Shown: positions 1-8,174 of the stretch, piece by piece | How the letters are laid out: each line of letters opens with the position of its first letter | Numbering within the stretch: the stretch's first letter is position 1 | From: Cypionkella sinensis | Lineage (GTDB): Bacteria; Pseudomonadota; Alphaproteobacteria; Rhodobacterales; Rhodobacteraceae | Reading direction: 5' to 3' | NCBI RefSeq assembly: GCF_042646385.1 | Contig: NZ_JBHRTO010000001.1 | Coordinates: 2,108,001-2,172,000 of the forward strand | Length of the DNA stretch: 64,000 nucleotides | Program-made: the position numbers and the translations under genes | Notes under the pieces: model-generated | What the model saw: the letters and a program-made list of their open reading frames with translations, nothing else | Told to the model about the DNA's origin: nothing | The model's database searches: none

Positions 1-587
1 TCGCCACCGGCTTTAACGGCGTGAAATGTGTCGAGGCCGGCGGCCCGCCCGCTGGCACCGGCTGCGGCGGCTATGTGGTGGGCCAGACCGTGAAGCTGCT
101 GAAGCAGCATCACCTGCTGGAAGACACCGATGTGGTGATTTTTGACGTGCTGGGCGATGTGGTCTGCGGCGGTTTTGCCGCCCCTTTGCAGCACGCCGAC
201 CGCGCCGTGATCGTCACCGCCAATGATTTTGACAGCATCTACGCGATGAACCGCATCATCGCCGCCGTGCAGGCCAAATCGGGCAACTACAAGGTGCGGC
301 TGGCAGGCTGCGTCGCCAACCGCTCACGCGAGACGAACGAGGTGGACCGCTACTGCGACCGCGTCGGCTTTAATCGCATCGCCCATATGCCCGACATTGA
401 TGCCATCCGCCGCAGCCGTCTGAAGAAAAAGACCCTGTTCGAGATGGACGACTCGGAAGACATCGTGATGGCCCGCGCCGAATACATGCGGCTGGCCGAC
501 AAGCTGTGGCGCTCGGTGCAGGAACCCGGATCGACCCCCGCGCCGCTGCCGGATCGTGAGATTTTTGAGTTGCTGGGGTTCGATTGA
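1..587 (+). CDS. bchL: Light-independent protochlorophyllide reductase iron protein BchL (3' part only)
   Basis: This is the C-terminal part of the ATP-dependent, NifH-like subunit that passes electrons to BchNB for reduction of ring D of protochlorophyllide. The 5' end lies left of the window; the first whole codon is at base 3. The visible part holds the two cysteine contexts that bind the intersubunit [4Fe-4S] cluster in this family (GTGCGGY and GDVVCGGF) and the conserved tail ending in FELLGFD. The TGA stop overlaps the bchM ATG by one base, so the two genes are probably translated together. Identity is secure because bchM, lhaA and puhA follow in the usual order. Confidence 0.95.
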   Translation, partial: ATGFNGVKCVEAGGPPAGTGCGGYVVGQTVKLLKQHHLLEDTDVVIFDVLGDVVCGGFAAPLQHADRAVIVTANDFDSIYAMNRIIAAVQAKSGNYKVRLAGCVANRSRETNEVDRYCDRVGFNRIAHMPDIDAIRRSRLKKKTLFEMDDSEDIVMARAEYMRLADKLWRSVQEPGSTPAPLPDREIFELLGFD

Positions 588-1252
588 TGGCCAATTACGA
601 CACCACCCTCACCCGCGTGGAAGACTACTTTGATCGCTCGGCGACCAAAGTGTGGGAGCGTCTGACCTCGGACGCCCCCGTCTCCCGCATCCGCCAGACC
701 GTGCGCGAAGGCCGTGACAAGATGCGCGCGCTGATGCTGTCCCGCCTGCCCGCCGATCTGCGTGGCGCGCGGGTGCTGGATGCAGGCTGTGGTGCCGGGC
801 AGATGACGGCGGAGTTGGCCGCGCGCGGGGCCGATGTGATGGCGGTGGATATCTCGCCCGCCCTGGTCGATATCGCGCTGGCCCGCCTGCCCGCAGAACA
901 TGCGCCCCGCGTCAGCTTTGCCTCTGGCGACATGACCGCCGACCATGGCCGCTTTGATTATGTCATCGCGATGGACAGCCTGATTTACTACGGCACCCAA
1001 GACATCACCGCCGCCTTGGAGCGCCTGGGCAGCCGCACCGAACGCGCCGTGGTGTTCACCGTCGCCCCGAAAACCGCGTTTCTGATGACGTTCTGGAGCA
1101 TGGGCAAACTGTTTCCCCGCGCCGATCGCAGCCCGGTCATGGTGCCGCACGCCTATCCCACCCTGAACCGCGCCACCAAGGGCCGCGTCACCAAAATCGA
1201 CCGCGTCTCGCGCGGGTTCTACATCTCGGAATGTCTGGAGTATCGGCCGTGA
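587..1252 (+). CDS. bchM: Magnesium-protoporphyrin IX O-methyltransferase BchM
   Basis: Transfers a methyl group from S-adenosylmethionine to the 13-propionate of Mg-protoporphyrin IX, the step between Mg chelatase and the AcsF cyclase. The 221-residue product has a class I methyltransferase fold with the SAM-binding motif VLDAGCGAG near residues 63-71 and an acidic residue (MAVDIS) after strand 2. I chose the ATG at 587, which overlaps the bchL stop, rather than an upstream TTG at 584. Length and position between bchL and lhaA match Rhodobacter clusters. Confidence 0.95.
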   Translation: MANYDTTLTRVEDYFDRSATKVWERLTSDAPVSRIRQTVREGRDKMRALMLSRLPADLRGARVLDAGCGAGQMTAELAARGADVMAVDISPALVDIALARLPAEHAPRVSFASGDMTADHGRFDYVIAMDSLIYYGTQDITAALERLGSRTERAVVFTVAPKTAFLMTFWSMGKLFPRADRSPVMVPHAYPTLNRATKGRVTKIDRVSRGFYISECLEYRP

Positions 1253-2691
1253 TTTTCTTCAAATCAAAGCATGTACAACAGCTTGGCGCGCGGTGGATGC
1301 CGTTCGCCGATGCCGCGTCCGAAGGGCTGACCCTGCCGCAACTGCTGCGGCTGGGGCTGTTTCAGGTCTCGGTCGGCATGGCGGCGGTGTTGCTTTTGGG
1401 CACGCTGAACCGCGTGATGATTGTCGAGCTTGGCGTGCCTGCGTCCATCGTGGCGCTGATGATCGCGCTGCCGGTGGTTTCGGCCCCGTTCCGCGCTCTG
1501 TTGGGCCATAAATCCGACACCCACAAAAGCTGGATCGGCTGGAAGCGCGTGCCTTACCTGTGGTTCGGCAGCCTGTGGCAAATGGGTGGCCTTGCGATCA
1601 TGCCGTTTGCGCTGATCGTGTTGTCGGGTGATCAGGTGCATGGGCCGGAATGGGCGGGCAAGGTCTTGGCGGGCATCGCGTTTCTGATGACCGGCGTGGG
1701 CATGCACATGACGCAGACCGCCGGTCTGGCGCTGGCATCCGACCGCGCCAGCCCTGAAACCCGCCCGCGCGTGGTGGCGCTGCTTTATGTGATGTTCCTG
1801 CTGGGCATGGCGGTTTCTGCCGTGGTTCTGGGGCTTTTGCTGCGCAACTTCGATGAAATCCGCCTGATCCGCGTCGTGCAAGGCTGCGGCGTGGCCACGA
1901 TGGTGCTGAACCTGATCGCGCTGTGGAAACAGGAAAAAGTCCGCCCGATGAACGCCGAGGAAATGGCGCAGACCCGGCCGATCTTTCACGAAGGCTGGCG
2001 CGATCTGATGGCAGGCGGTCATGCGGGGCGGCTGCTGTTGGTGGTGATGCTGGGCACGATGGCGTTTCAAATGCAGGATGTGCTGCTGGAACCCTACGGC
2101 GCTGAAATTCTTGGGCTTTCGGTGGGCTCCACCACTTGGCTGACCGCTTGTAACGCCATGGGCGCGCTGGTGGGCTTTGTGCTGGCGGGCCGCTGGATGT
2201 CAAACGGGCAGGACATGTTCCGCATGTCGGCGCGCGGGCTTCTGGTGGGAGTCGTGGCCTTCCTGATGGTGATCTTCGCAGCCCCGCTGCATTCCGCCGC
2301 GCTGTTCTACATCGGCGCGTGGAGCATTGGTCTGGGCGCGGGCCTGTTTGCCGTGGCCACGCTGACTGCCGCAATGTCGCTGCCCGAACAGGGCATGGCG
2401 GGGCGCGGGCTGGTGCTGGGCGCGTGGGGGGCTGCACAAGCCACCGCCGCGGGCCTGTCCATCGCCGTGGGTGGCGGTTTGCGCGACTCTGTCGGCGCTT
2501 ACGCCCTTCAGGGCGGTTTCGGCCCGGTATTTGCCGCCCCCGCCTTTGGCTACTCTGTTGTTTACATGATCGAAATCGTCGTTCTGTTCGTCACCCTGAT
2601 CGCCCTTGCCCCCTTGGTGCGGGTCGCTCTTTTCACCGCACAATCCAAAGCCGACACCGCCCGCATGGGTCTTGTCGATTTCCCCAACTAA
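1249..2691 (+). CDS. lhaA: Light-harvesting 1 assembly protein LhaA (PucC-family MFS protein)
   Basis: A polytopic membrane protein of the PucC/LhaA branch of the major facilitator superfamily, needed for LH1 assembly and thought to deliver bacteriochlorophyll. About 480 residues with some twelve hydrophobic segments; the family loop HKSDTHKSWIGWKRVPYLW lies after the second or third segment. Two starts are possible: ATG at 1231, or GTG at 1249 that overlaps the bchM stop (GTGA) and has GGAG nine bases upstream. The latter fits the tight coupling in this operon. Its place between bchM and puhA separates it from pucC, which normally sits with pucBA. Confidence 0.92.
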   Translation: MIFFKSKHVQQLGARWMPFADAASEGLTLPQLLRLGLFQVSVGMAAVLLLGTLNRVMIVELGVPASIVALMIALPVVSAPFRALLGHKSDTHKSWIGWKRVPYLWFGSLWQMGGLAIMPFALIVLSGDQVHGPEWAGKVLAGIAFLMTGVGMHMTQTAGLALASDRASPETRPRVVALLYVMFLLGMAVSAVVLGLLLRNFDEIRLIRVVQGCGVATMVLNLIALWKQEKVRPMNAEEMAQTRPIFHEGWRDLMAGGHAGRLLLVVMLGTMAFQMQDVLLEPYGAEILGLSVGSTTWLTACNAMGALVGFVLAGRWMSNGQDMFRMSARGLLVGVVAFLMVIFAAPLHSAALFYIGAWSIGLGAGLFAVATLTAAMSLPEQGMAGRGLVLGAWGAAQATAAGLSIAVGGGLRDSVGAYALQGGFGPVFAAPAFGYSVVYMIEIVVLFVTLIALAPLVRVALFTAQSKADTARMGLVDFPN

Positions 2692-2706
2692 TCCGGAGGA
2701 CACCCC

Positions 2707-3480
2707 ATGCTGGGCACAACTTTCTTTGGCAACTTTGACCTTGCTTCGCTGGCCATCTGGCTGTTCTGGGTCTTTTTCGCGCTGCTGGTCTATTACCTGC
2801 AAACCGAAAACATGCGCGAGGGCTACCCGCTCGAGTTGGAAAACGGCGCACCTGCCCCGAACCAAGGCCCCTTCCCGCTGCCAAAGGCCAAAACCTTCAT
2901 CCTGCCGCATGGTCGCGGCGAAGTGACAGTGCCAAACGGCGCGCGCGAAGCCCGCGAAGTCGCCTTGGGCCGCACCGCCGCCTCCGAAGGTTTCCCGCAC
3001 GCGCCCTTGGGCAATCCGATGGCCGATGGCGTCGGCCCCGCATCCTGGGCGCCGCGCCGCGACGTGCCGGAACTGGACGGCCACGGCCACAACAAGATCG
3101 TGCCAATGGCACAGGCCCCGGCCTTTGCAGTCGCCGCAGGCCGTGATCCGCGCGGCTTGCCGGTGCAGGCCAACGATAACGAAGTGGTGGGCCGCATCAC
3201 CGACATGTGGGTCGACGCCCCCGAGCAACTGGTGCGCTATCTCGAGATCAACCTGAACTCGGGCCATCGCTGCCTTGTACCGATGCCGATGGTGAAAATC
3301 TGGAAAGACCGGGTGCGGATCAACTCGCTTTCGTCTGATCTGTTCGATGGCGTGCCGGGCACCAAATCTTTGACCGAAGTCACCCTGCTGGAAGAAGAAA
3401 AGATCAGCGCCTATTACGCCGGCGGCACGATGTATGCGGCTGACAAGCGCAAGGGTGGCTCTTTGGCGTGGAAGCCATGA
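2707..3480 (+). CDS. puhA: Photosynthetic reaction centre H subunit
   Basis: Encodes the H subunit that caps the cytoplasmic face of the reaction centre and helps proton delivery to QB. The 257-residue product has one N-terminal transmembrane helix (about residues 12-31, rich in Leu/Trp/Phe) followed by YLQTENMREGYPLE, a hallmark of PuhA, and a soluble PRC-barrel-like domain. A clear GGAGGA ribosome site lies six bases before the ATG. The stop overlaps the puhB start by four bases. Length equals that of well-known Rhodobacter H subunits. Confidence 0.97.
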   Translation: MLGTTFFGNFDLASLAIWLFWVFFALLVYYLQTENMREGYPLELENGAPAPNQGPFPLPKAKTFILPHGRGEVTVPNGAREAREVALGRTAASEGFPHAPLGNPMADGVGPASWAPRRDVPELDGHGHNKIVPMAQAPAFAVAAGRDPRGLPVQANDNEVVGRITDMWVDAPEQLVRYLEINLNSGHRCLVPMPMVKIWKDRVRINSLSSDLFDGVPGTKSLTEVTLLEEEKISAYYAGGTMYAADKRKGGSLAWKP

Positions 3481-4112
3481 GCATGGGCCACGACGACTTC
3501 GCCACCGAGCCCGTGCGCGGCTTGCCAGAGCGCCCTCCGCTGGGCGAAGAACTGCTGTGGCAAGGCCGCCCCGACGCTTTGGCACTCGCCCGCGATGCCT
3601 TCAAGGTTACTTGGGTGGCGGGGTATTTTGTCGCGCTGGCGGTGTGGCGGGCAACCTCTGTGTCAGATGGCAGCCCGGCCTCGGTCATCGCGGTCATGCT
3701 GCCCTATCTCGCCATCGGTCTGGTGGCCTGCGCTATCCTGTATCTGATGGCCTGGGTCCAAGCCCGCGCCACCGTTTACACCATCACCACCGCGCGGGTG
3801 GCTTTGCGGATCGGTGCGGCGCTGACCGTCACGCTGAACGTGCCGTTCAAACAGGTCGGCGCGGCCAAGCTGGCAACCAAACGCAACGGCACAGGCTCGA
3901 TTGCGCTGGAAACCTTGGGTGACACGCGGATTTCCTATCTGGTCTGCTGGCCGCATGTCCGCCCATGGCGCTTTGCCAAAACCCAACCCACGCTGCGCTG
4001 CATCCCCGATGCTGCCCGTGTGGCAAAGATTCTGGCCGACGCCGCCGAAACCCGCATCAGTGAACCCGTTGTCACCCGCGTGATGCCCGCAATGGCCATG
4101 GCGGCGGAATAG
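3477..4112 (+). CDS. puhB: Photosynthetic complex assembly protein PuhB
   Basis: A membrane protein of 211 residues needed for efficient reaction-centre assembly in Rhodobacter. It begins MSMGHDDFATEPVRGLP, has LLWQGRPDA near residue 28, and contains several hydrophobic helices followed by a PH-like/DUF domain. The ATG at 3477 overlaps the puhA stop (ATGA); an in-frame ATG nine bases earlier is possible but breaks the coupling pattern. Position after puhA and before puhC supports the name. Confidence 0.93.
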   Translation: MSMGHDDFATEPVRGLPERPPLGEELLWQGRPDALALARDAFKVTWVAGYFVALAVWRATSVSDGSPASVIAVMLPYLAIGLVACAILYLMAWVQARATVYTITTARVALRIGAALTVTLNVPFKQVGAAKLATKRNGTGSIALETLGDTRISYLVCWPHVRPWRFAKTQPTLRCIPDAARVAKILADAAETRISEPVVTRVMPAMAMAAE

Positions 4113-4121
4113 GAGGCGATG

Positions 4122-4586
4122 ATGGTCAGCCAAACGCAAAGCCGCCCCCGCCCGTCAGACAGTAAGGACATGATCCCCAAGCCGCTGTTGCTGGCAATGC
4201 TGGCGCTGGTGCTGGCCACCCTTGCCGTCGTCAGCTTTGCGGTGCTGACCGGGCGCGCGCATGTCGGCGTGCCGCAATCCGCCGCCATCGTGGCCGAGCG
4301 CAGCATCATCCTGAAAGGCGGCGGCGCGCAGGCGGTGCAGGTGCTGTCAACCGACGGCAAACTGCTGATGGACCTGCCGCATGGCGGCTTCATCACCGTC
4401 ATTCAAAACGGCATGGAACGCGCCCGCCTGACCGCGGGCGTCGATAAACTGAAACCTTTGCGTATTGTGGAATACGCGAATGGACGTCTTGCCGCGCAAG
4501 ACGACTACACCGGATGGAGCGCAGAATTGGGCGCATTCGGATCTGACAACAGGGCTGCGTTCGAACGGCTCATGTCACAACTGTGA
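4122..4586 (+). CDS. puhC: Photosynthetic complex assembly protein PuhC
   Basis: Single-pass membrane protein with a periplasmic domain, described in Rhodobacter as needed for LH1-reaction-centre assembly. The 154-residue product has a short basic N-terminus, one transmembrane segment (about residues 20-41) and a domain with the run LLMDLPHGGFITVI. Two adjacent ATG codons exist at 4119 and 4122; AGGAGG at 4111-4116 sits at proper distance only for the second. The ribosome site overlaps the puhB stop. Confidence 0.9.
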   Translation: MVSQTQSRPRPSDSKDMIPKPLLLAMLALVLATLAVVSFAVLTGRAHVGVPQSAAIVAERSIILKGGGAQAVQVLSTDGKLLMDLPHGGFITVIQNGMERARLTAGVDKLKPLRIVEYANGRLAAQDDYTGWSAELGAFGSDNRAAFERLMSQL

Positions 4587-4605
4587 TAACCATAATGGGA
4601 ACCTA

Positions 4606-4905
4606 ATGATGGCAATCTTTCGTAAAATCGCAGAAGACGTGCCCTGCACCGTCGAGGTCAGCCACCGCTTCGAAAGCCTGCACGCCCACGTTCGTTTCAA
4701 CAATGGTGCCGTGGTCTATCCGGGGGATGAGGTGCTGGTGCATGGCGCGCCAATCCTTGCGGCCTATGGCGAGTTGATCGTCGAGGACCGTCAGGCCACC
4801 ATCACCCGCGCCTCATGGCTGGAACGCCTATGGACCCGCGCCACTGGCGATTTCGGCTTTATGGAACTGTGCGAGTTTTCCTTCTCGGATGAGGTGACGC
4901 TATGA
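4606..4905 (+). CDS. Small conserved protein between puhC and acsF, function unknown
   Basis: A 99-residue protein starting MMAIFRKIAEDVPC. I do not know a characterised function. It is mainly soluble, with no membrane helix or signal peptide, and looks like a beta-rich domain (HAHVRFNNGAVVYPGDEVLVHG) followed by a helical part (ASWLERLWTRATGDFGF). The stop overlaps the acsF ATG by four bases, so it is very probably translated with acsF. A role as an accessory factor for the oxidative cyclase or complex assembly is inference from position only. A longer upstream reading frame that overlaps puhC lacks a ribosome site and was not used. Confidence 0.8.
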   Translation: MMAIFRKIAEDVPCTVEVSHRFESLHAHVRFNNGAVVYPGDEVLVHGAPILAAYGELIVEDRQATITRASWLERLWTRATGDFGFMELCEFSFSDEVTL

Positions 4906-5996
4906 ACGCGCACAGCCCCGACACGCATCTGGCCGATATCGACACCTCGACCCCGGTGACAGACACCACCGCGATGGCCACCGAAACCACCCTGCTGAAT
5001 CCACGCTTTTACACCACCGACTTTGACGAGATGGACCGCATCGACGTCTCCTCGATCCGGCCCGAGTGGGACAAGCTGATCGGCCAGATGAAATCCGACC
5101 CCAACAAGGGCCATTTCAAGAAAAATGCCGAATGGGATGCCGATTGGGCCGGGATGGACCCGAAACTGCGGGTGGAGTTTGTCGATTTTCTGGTGTCGTC
5201 CTGCACCGCCGAATTTTCCGGCTGCGTGCTGTACAAGGAAATGAAACGCCGCGGCAACAACCCCGACATTTGCGAGCTGTTCAACTACATGGCCCGCGAT
5301 GAGGCCCGCCACGCCGGTTTCATCAACGATGCCCTGCGCGAGGCCGGTGTTGCGGTGAACCTTGGCTTTCTGACCAAGGCCAAGAAATACACCTACTTCC
5401 GCCCGAAATTCATCTACTACGCCACCTATCTGTCGGAAAAGATCGGCTACGCCCGCTACATAACCATCTTCCGCCATCTCGAAGCCCACCCCGAACAGCG
5501 CTTCCACCCGATTTTCAAATGGTTCCGCGAGTGGTGCAATGACGAGTTCAGCCATGGCGAGGCCTTTGCCCTTTTGATGCGCACCGACCCGAAACTGACC
5601 ACCAGCTTCGCCAACAAGCTGTGGATCAGGTTCTTCCTGACCGCCGTCTATTCCACCATGTTCGTGCGCGACCATCAGCGGCCCGAGTTCCACAAGGCCC
5701 TCGGCGTTGATATCGAATGGTATGATCAAGAGGTGTTCCGCAAAACCTCCACCATCGCGCGGCAGGTGTTCCCGGTTGAGATCGACATCGACCACAAGCG
5801 CTGGCTGCCCAACCTGCGCCGGATGCGCGATGCCTTCGGGCAGATGGATGCGGGCAAGCGCAAGGGCGGGCTTGGCGGCTGGGTCACGCACAAAGTTGGG
5901 GTCGTCAAAGCGGCGACGGCCTTTGTCGCGCTGTATACGATCCCGGTGATCAAGCGCGAGCCGCCAAAAGACGTGCGGTTGGAGCCGATCTATTGA
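4902..5996 (+). CDS. acsF: Aerobic Mg-protoporphyrin IX monomethyl ester oxidative cyclase AcsF
   Basis: Di-iron monooxygenase that forms the fifth (E) ring of bacteriochlorophyll using oxygen. The 364-residue product carries the two carboxylate-rich iron motifs of the family: Glu104, then E134-A-R-H137, and later Glu194 and E215-F-S-H218. This is the oxygen-dependent route; the anaerobic BchE is not in the window. It overlaps the preceding small gene and is followed by a hairpin before puhE. Its presence shows bacteriochlorophyll can be made under oxic or micro-oxic conditions, as in other Rhodobacteraceae. Confidence 0.97.
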   Translation: MNAHSPDTHLADIDTSTPVTDTTAMATETTLLNPRFYTTDFDEMDRIDVSSIRPEWDKLIGQMKSDPNKGHFKKNAEWDADWAGMDPKLRVEFVDFLVSSCTAEFSGCVLYKEMKRRGNNPDICELFNYMARDEARHAGFINDALREAGVAVNLGFLTKAKKYTYFRPKFIYYATYLSEKIGYARYITIFRHLEAHPEQRFHPIFKWFREWCNDEFSHGEAFALLMRTDPKLTTSFANKLWIRFFLTAVYSTMFVRDHQRPEFHKALGVDIEWYDQEVFRKTSTIARQVFPVEIDIDHKRWLPNLRRMRDAFGQMDAGKRKGGLGGWVTHKVGVVKAATAFVALYTIPVIKREPPKDVRLEPIY

Positions 5997-6011
5997 TCGT
6001 TTTCCCGCATA

Positions 6012-6050
6012 AATCGGGGGCTTGGGGCGGGCGCGCCCCGGCCCCCGATT
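6012..6050 (+). other. Intercistronic hairpin between acsF and puhE
   Basis: Perfect 10-bp stem AATCGGGGGC/GCCCCCGATT with a second GGGGCG/CGCCCC stem inside it. No U-run follows, so a Rho-independent terminator is unlikely. It is better read as a processing or mRNA-stability element that could set different levels for acsF and puhE-hemA. Confidence 0.6.
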
Positions 6051-6066
6051 GCCGAAAGGCAACGCC

Positions 6067-6891
6067 ATGAGCGATAATCCCTGGCTTGCCGCAGTCACGA
6101 CGCTGTTCCTATGGTGGTTCTCCACCGGCGTCATACTGTGGCGGGTCCGGGTGGCCGACAACGGCACGGCGCAAGATCATCAGAACTCGGTGATCATCGG
6201 CCTGCCGCTGCTGGCCATCGGCTTTGCGGCTGCACGGGCATCTTTGCCCGATCTGTCGGCAAATGGCATCTACCTCGCGTTTCTGGCGGCCTTGGCGCTG
6301 TGGGCCTGGATCGAACTCGCCTTCCTGTCCGGCATCATCACCGGCCCAAACCGCGCGCCCTGCCCGCCCTTCCTCCGCCCGGCCGCGCGTTTCTGGCGCG
6401 CCGTGGGCACCATCGCCTGGCACGAACTGGCGCTGATCTTCACGCTGACAGCCCTTGGCATAGCCTCGCTCCACGCCGCCAACCCGTTTGCTTTTGGAAC
6501 TTTCGCGCTGCTGTTCATCGCCCGCGTCTTCGCCAAGCTGAACCTGTTCCTCGGCGTGCCGCGCATCAACACGCAGTTCCTGCCCCGCCCGCTTGCACAT
6601 CTCGCCACCTACTTCCGCATCGGCCGCATCACTGCTTTCTTCCCGATCTCGGTCTCTGCCCTCACCGTAGGCTCTGCCCTGCTGCTGGAACGCGCGATCA
6701 ACGTCACCCACCCCGGCATGTCGGTGGGCTATGCCCTGCTGACCTGCCTGTGCCTGCTGGCCCTGCTGGAACATTGGTTCATGGTGCTGCCGCTGCCCGA
6801 CGAAAAGCTGTGGCGCTGGATGCTTCCGGCCCGCAAATCCCTTTCGCTGACCCCGCAAAAAGACCATCTCGAGGACGCCAATGGACTTTGA
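6067..6891 (+). CDS. puhE: Photosynthetic complex assembly protein PuhE (DUF3623 family)
   Basis: Integral membrane protein of 274 residues with about seven or eight hydrophobic segments. In Rhodobacter capsulatus PuhE modulates bacteriochlorophyll production and reaction-centre assembly; the mechanism is not settled. The start at 6067 (MSDNPWLAAVTTLFLWW) was chosen over an upstream in-frame ATG that lies in the acsF-puhE hairpin. Conserved stretches include FARVFAKLNLFLGVP-like RVFAKLNLFLGVPRIN and LEHWFMVLPLPDEKLW. The 3' end overlaps hemA by 11 bases. Confidence 0.92.
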   Translation: MSDNPWLAAVTTLFLWWFSTGVILWRVRVADNGTAQDHQNSVIIGLPLLAIGFAAARASLPDLSANGIYLAFLAALALWAWIELAFLSGIITGPNRAPCPPFLRPAARFWRAVGTIAWHELALIFTLTALGIASLHAANPFAFGTFALLFIARVFAKLNLFLGVPRINTQFLPRPLAHLATYFRIGRITAFFPISVSALTVGSALLLERAINVTHPGMSVGYALLTCLCLLALLEHWFMVLPLPDEKLWRWMLPARKSLSLTPQKDHLEDANGL

Positions 6892-8092
6892 ACAGATCTT
6901 CCACAGCCAGCTTGATGCGCTGAAAGCCGAAGGCAACTACCGCTCGTTTGCCGAGTTGGAGCGTAAACGCGGCGCCTTCCCGCGCGCAGAAAACCACAAG
7001 GATGGCACGGTTTCGGAAATCACCGTCTGGTGTTCGAATGATTACCTTGGCATGGGCCAGCATCCCGCCGTGGTGCAGGCGATGATTGATTGCGTGCAGA
7101 CCAGCGGCACAGGCTCGGGCGGCACCCGCAATATTTCCGGCAACAATCACAAGCACTTGCTGCTTGAGGCTGAACTGGCCGACCTGCACGGCAAGGCGGC
7201 GGCGCTGCTGTTCACCAGCGGCTATGTGTCAAACTGGGCGGCACTTTCCACCCTGGGCAGCCGTATCCCGAATGTGGTGATCCTGTCCGATGCCGGCAAC
7301 CACGCCAGCATGATCGAAGGTGTGCGCCATTCGCGCGCCGACAAGGTGATCTGGAAGCACAACGATTGGCGCGATCTGGATCGCAAACTTGCCGCGGTTG
7401 GCGACCGCCCCAAGATCGTGGCGTTTGAATCCGTCTATTCGATGGATGGCGACATCGCGCCCATCAAGGAAATCGTGCAGGTCGCCAAGGCCCATGGCGC
7501 GCTGACTTATATCGACGAGGTCCACGCCGTCGGCATGTATGGCCCGCGCGGTGGCGGCGTGTCAGAACGCGAAGGGCTGGCCGATCAGATCGACCTGATC
7601 GAAGGCACGCTCGGCAAGGCGTTTGGCGTGGTCGGCGGCTATATCACCGGCTCGGCCGCTTTGTGCGATTTCATCCGCAGCTTTGCCTCGGGCTTCATCT
7701 TCACCACCGCCCTGCCCCCTGCCGTGGCCGCTGCCGCAACGGCATCCATCCAGTATCTGAAAACCAGCGACACCGAACGTCTGCGCCAGCGCGAACAGGT
7801 CGCCAAACTGCGCGCCCGGCTGGATCGTCTGGGCATCCCCCATATGGCCAACGACAGCCATATCATCCCGGTGATGATCGGCGATCCGGTGAAATGCCGG
7901 ATGATCAGCGACATTCTGATGCGCGACTGGGGCATCTATGTGCAGCCGATCAACTACCCCACCGTCGCCAAAGGCACCGAGCGTCTGCGCATCACGCCCT
8001 CGCCCTGCCACACCGACGCCGACATCGACCACTTGGCCAACGCGCTCTCGGCCCTATGGCACCGCTGCGCAATCTCACATGCCGTGGCATGA
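6881..8092 (+). CDS. hemA: 5-aminolevulinate synthase
   Basis: Condenses glycine and succinyl-CoA to 5-aminolevulinate, the first step of tetrapyrrole synthesis in alphaproteobacteria (Shemin path). The 403-residue PLP enzyme has the lysine motif EGTLGKAFG (Lys246), the glycine-rich GSGGTRNISG and the YIDEVHAVG motif. It overlaps puhE by 11 bases, so transcription is probably tied to the puh operon, giving coordinated supply of ALA for bacteriochlorophyll. A second ALA synthase gene elsewhere (hemT type) cannot be judged from this window. Confidence 0.97.
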   Translation: MDFEQIFHSQLDALKAEGNYRSFAELERKRGAFPRAENHKDGTVSEITVWCSNDYLGMGQHPAVVQAMIDCVQTSGTGSGGTRNISGNNHKHLLLEAELADLHGKAAALLFTSGYVSNWAALSTLGSRIPNVVILSDAGNHASMIEGVRHSRADKVIWKHNDWRDLDRKLAAVGDRPKIVAFESVYSMDGDIAPIKEIVQVAKAHGALTYIDEVHAVGMYGPRGGGVSEREGLADQIDLIEGTLGKAFGVVGGYITGSAALCDFIRSFASGFIFTTALPPAVAAAATASIQYLKTSDTERLRQREQVAKLRARLDRLGIPHMANDSHIIPVMIGDPVKCRMISDILMRDWGIYVQPINYPTVAKGTERLRITPSPCHTDADIDHLANALSALWHRCAISHAVA

Positions 8093-8103
8093 ATCACGTT
8101 GAT

Positions 8104-8139
8104 TTGATGCATTTGGAGTGATCCAAATTGTCGCATCAA
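8104..8139 (+). other. Long stem-loop between hemA and cycA
   Basis: TTGATGC and ATTTGGA, then GTGA loop, then TCCAAAT, a four-base bulge TGTC, and GCATCAA. The arms give 14 base pairs with one bulge. There is no U-run, so it is more likely an RNA-stability, processing or operator element in front of cycA than a terminator. The cycA ATG is 36 bases downstream. Confidence 0.6.
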
Positions 8140-8174
8140 GCGTATGTTCTAGGTAGAAAACAGGGAGGATCCTG

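Noticed and set aside
8129..8146. Near match to a PpsR box upstream of cycA (TGT-N12-ATG)
   Set aside because: The second half-site is not ACA, and the bases belong to the stem-loop.
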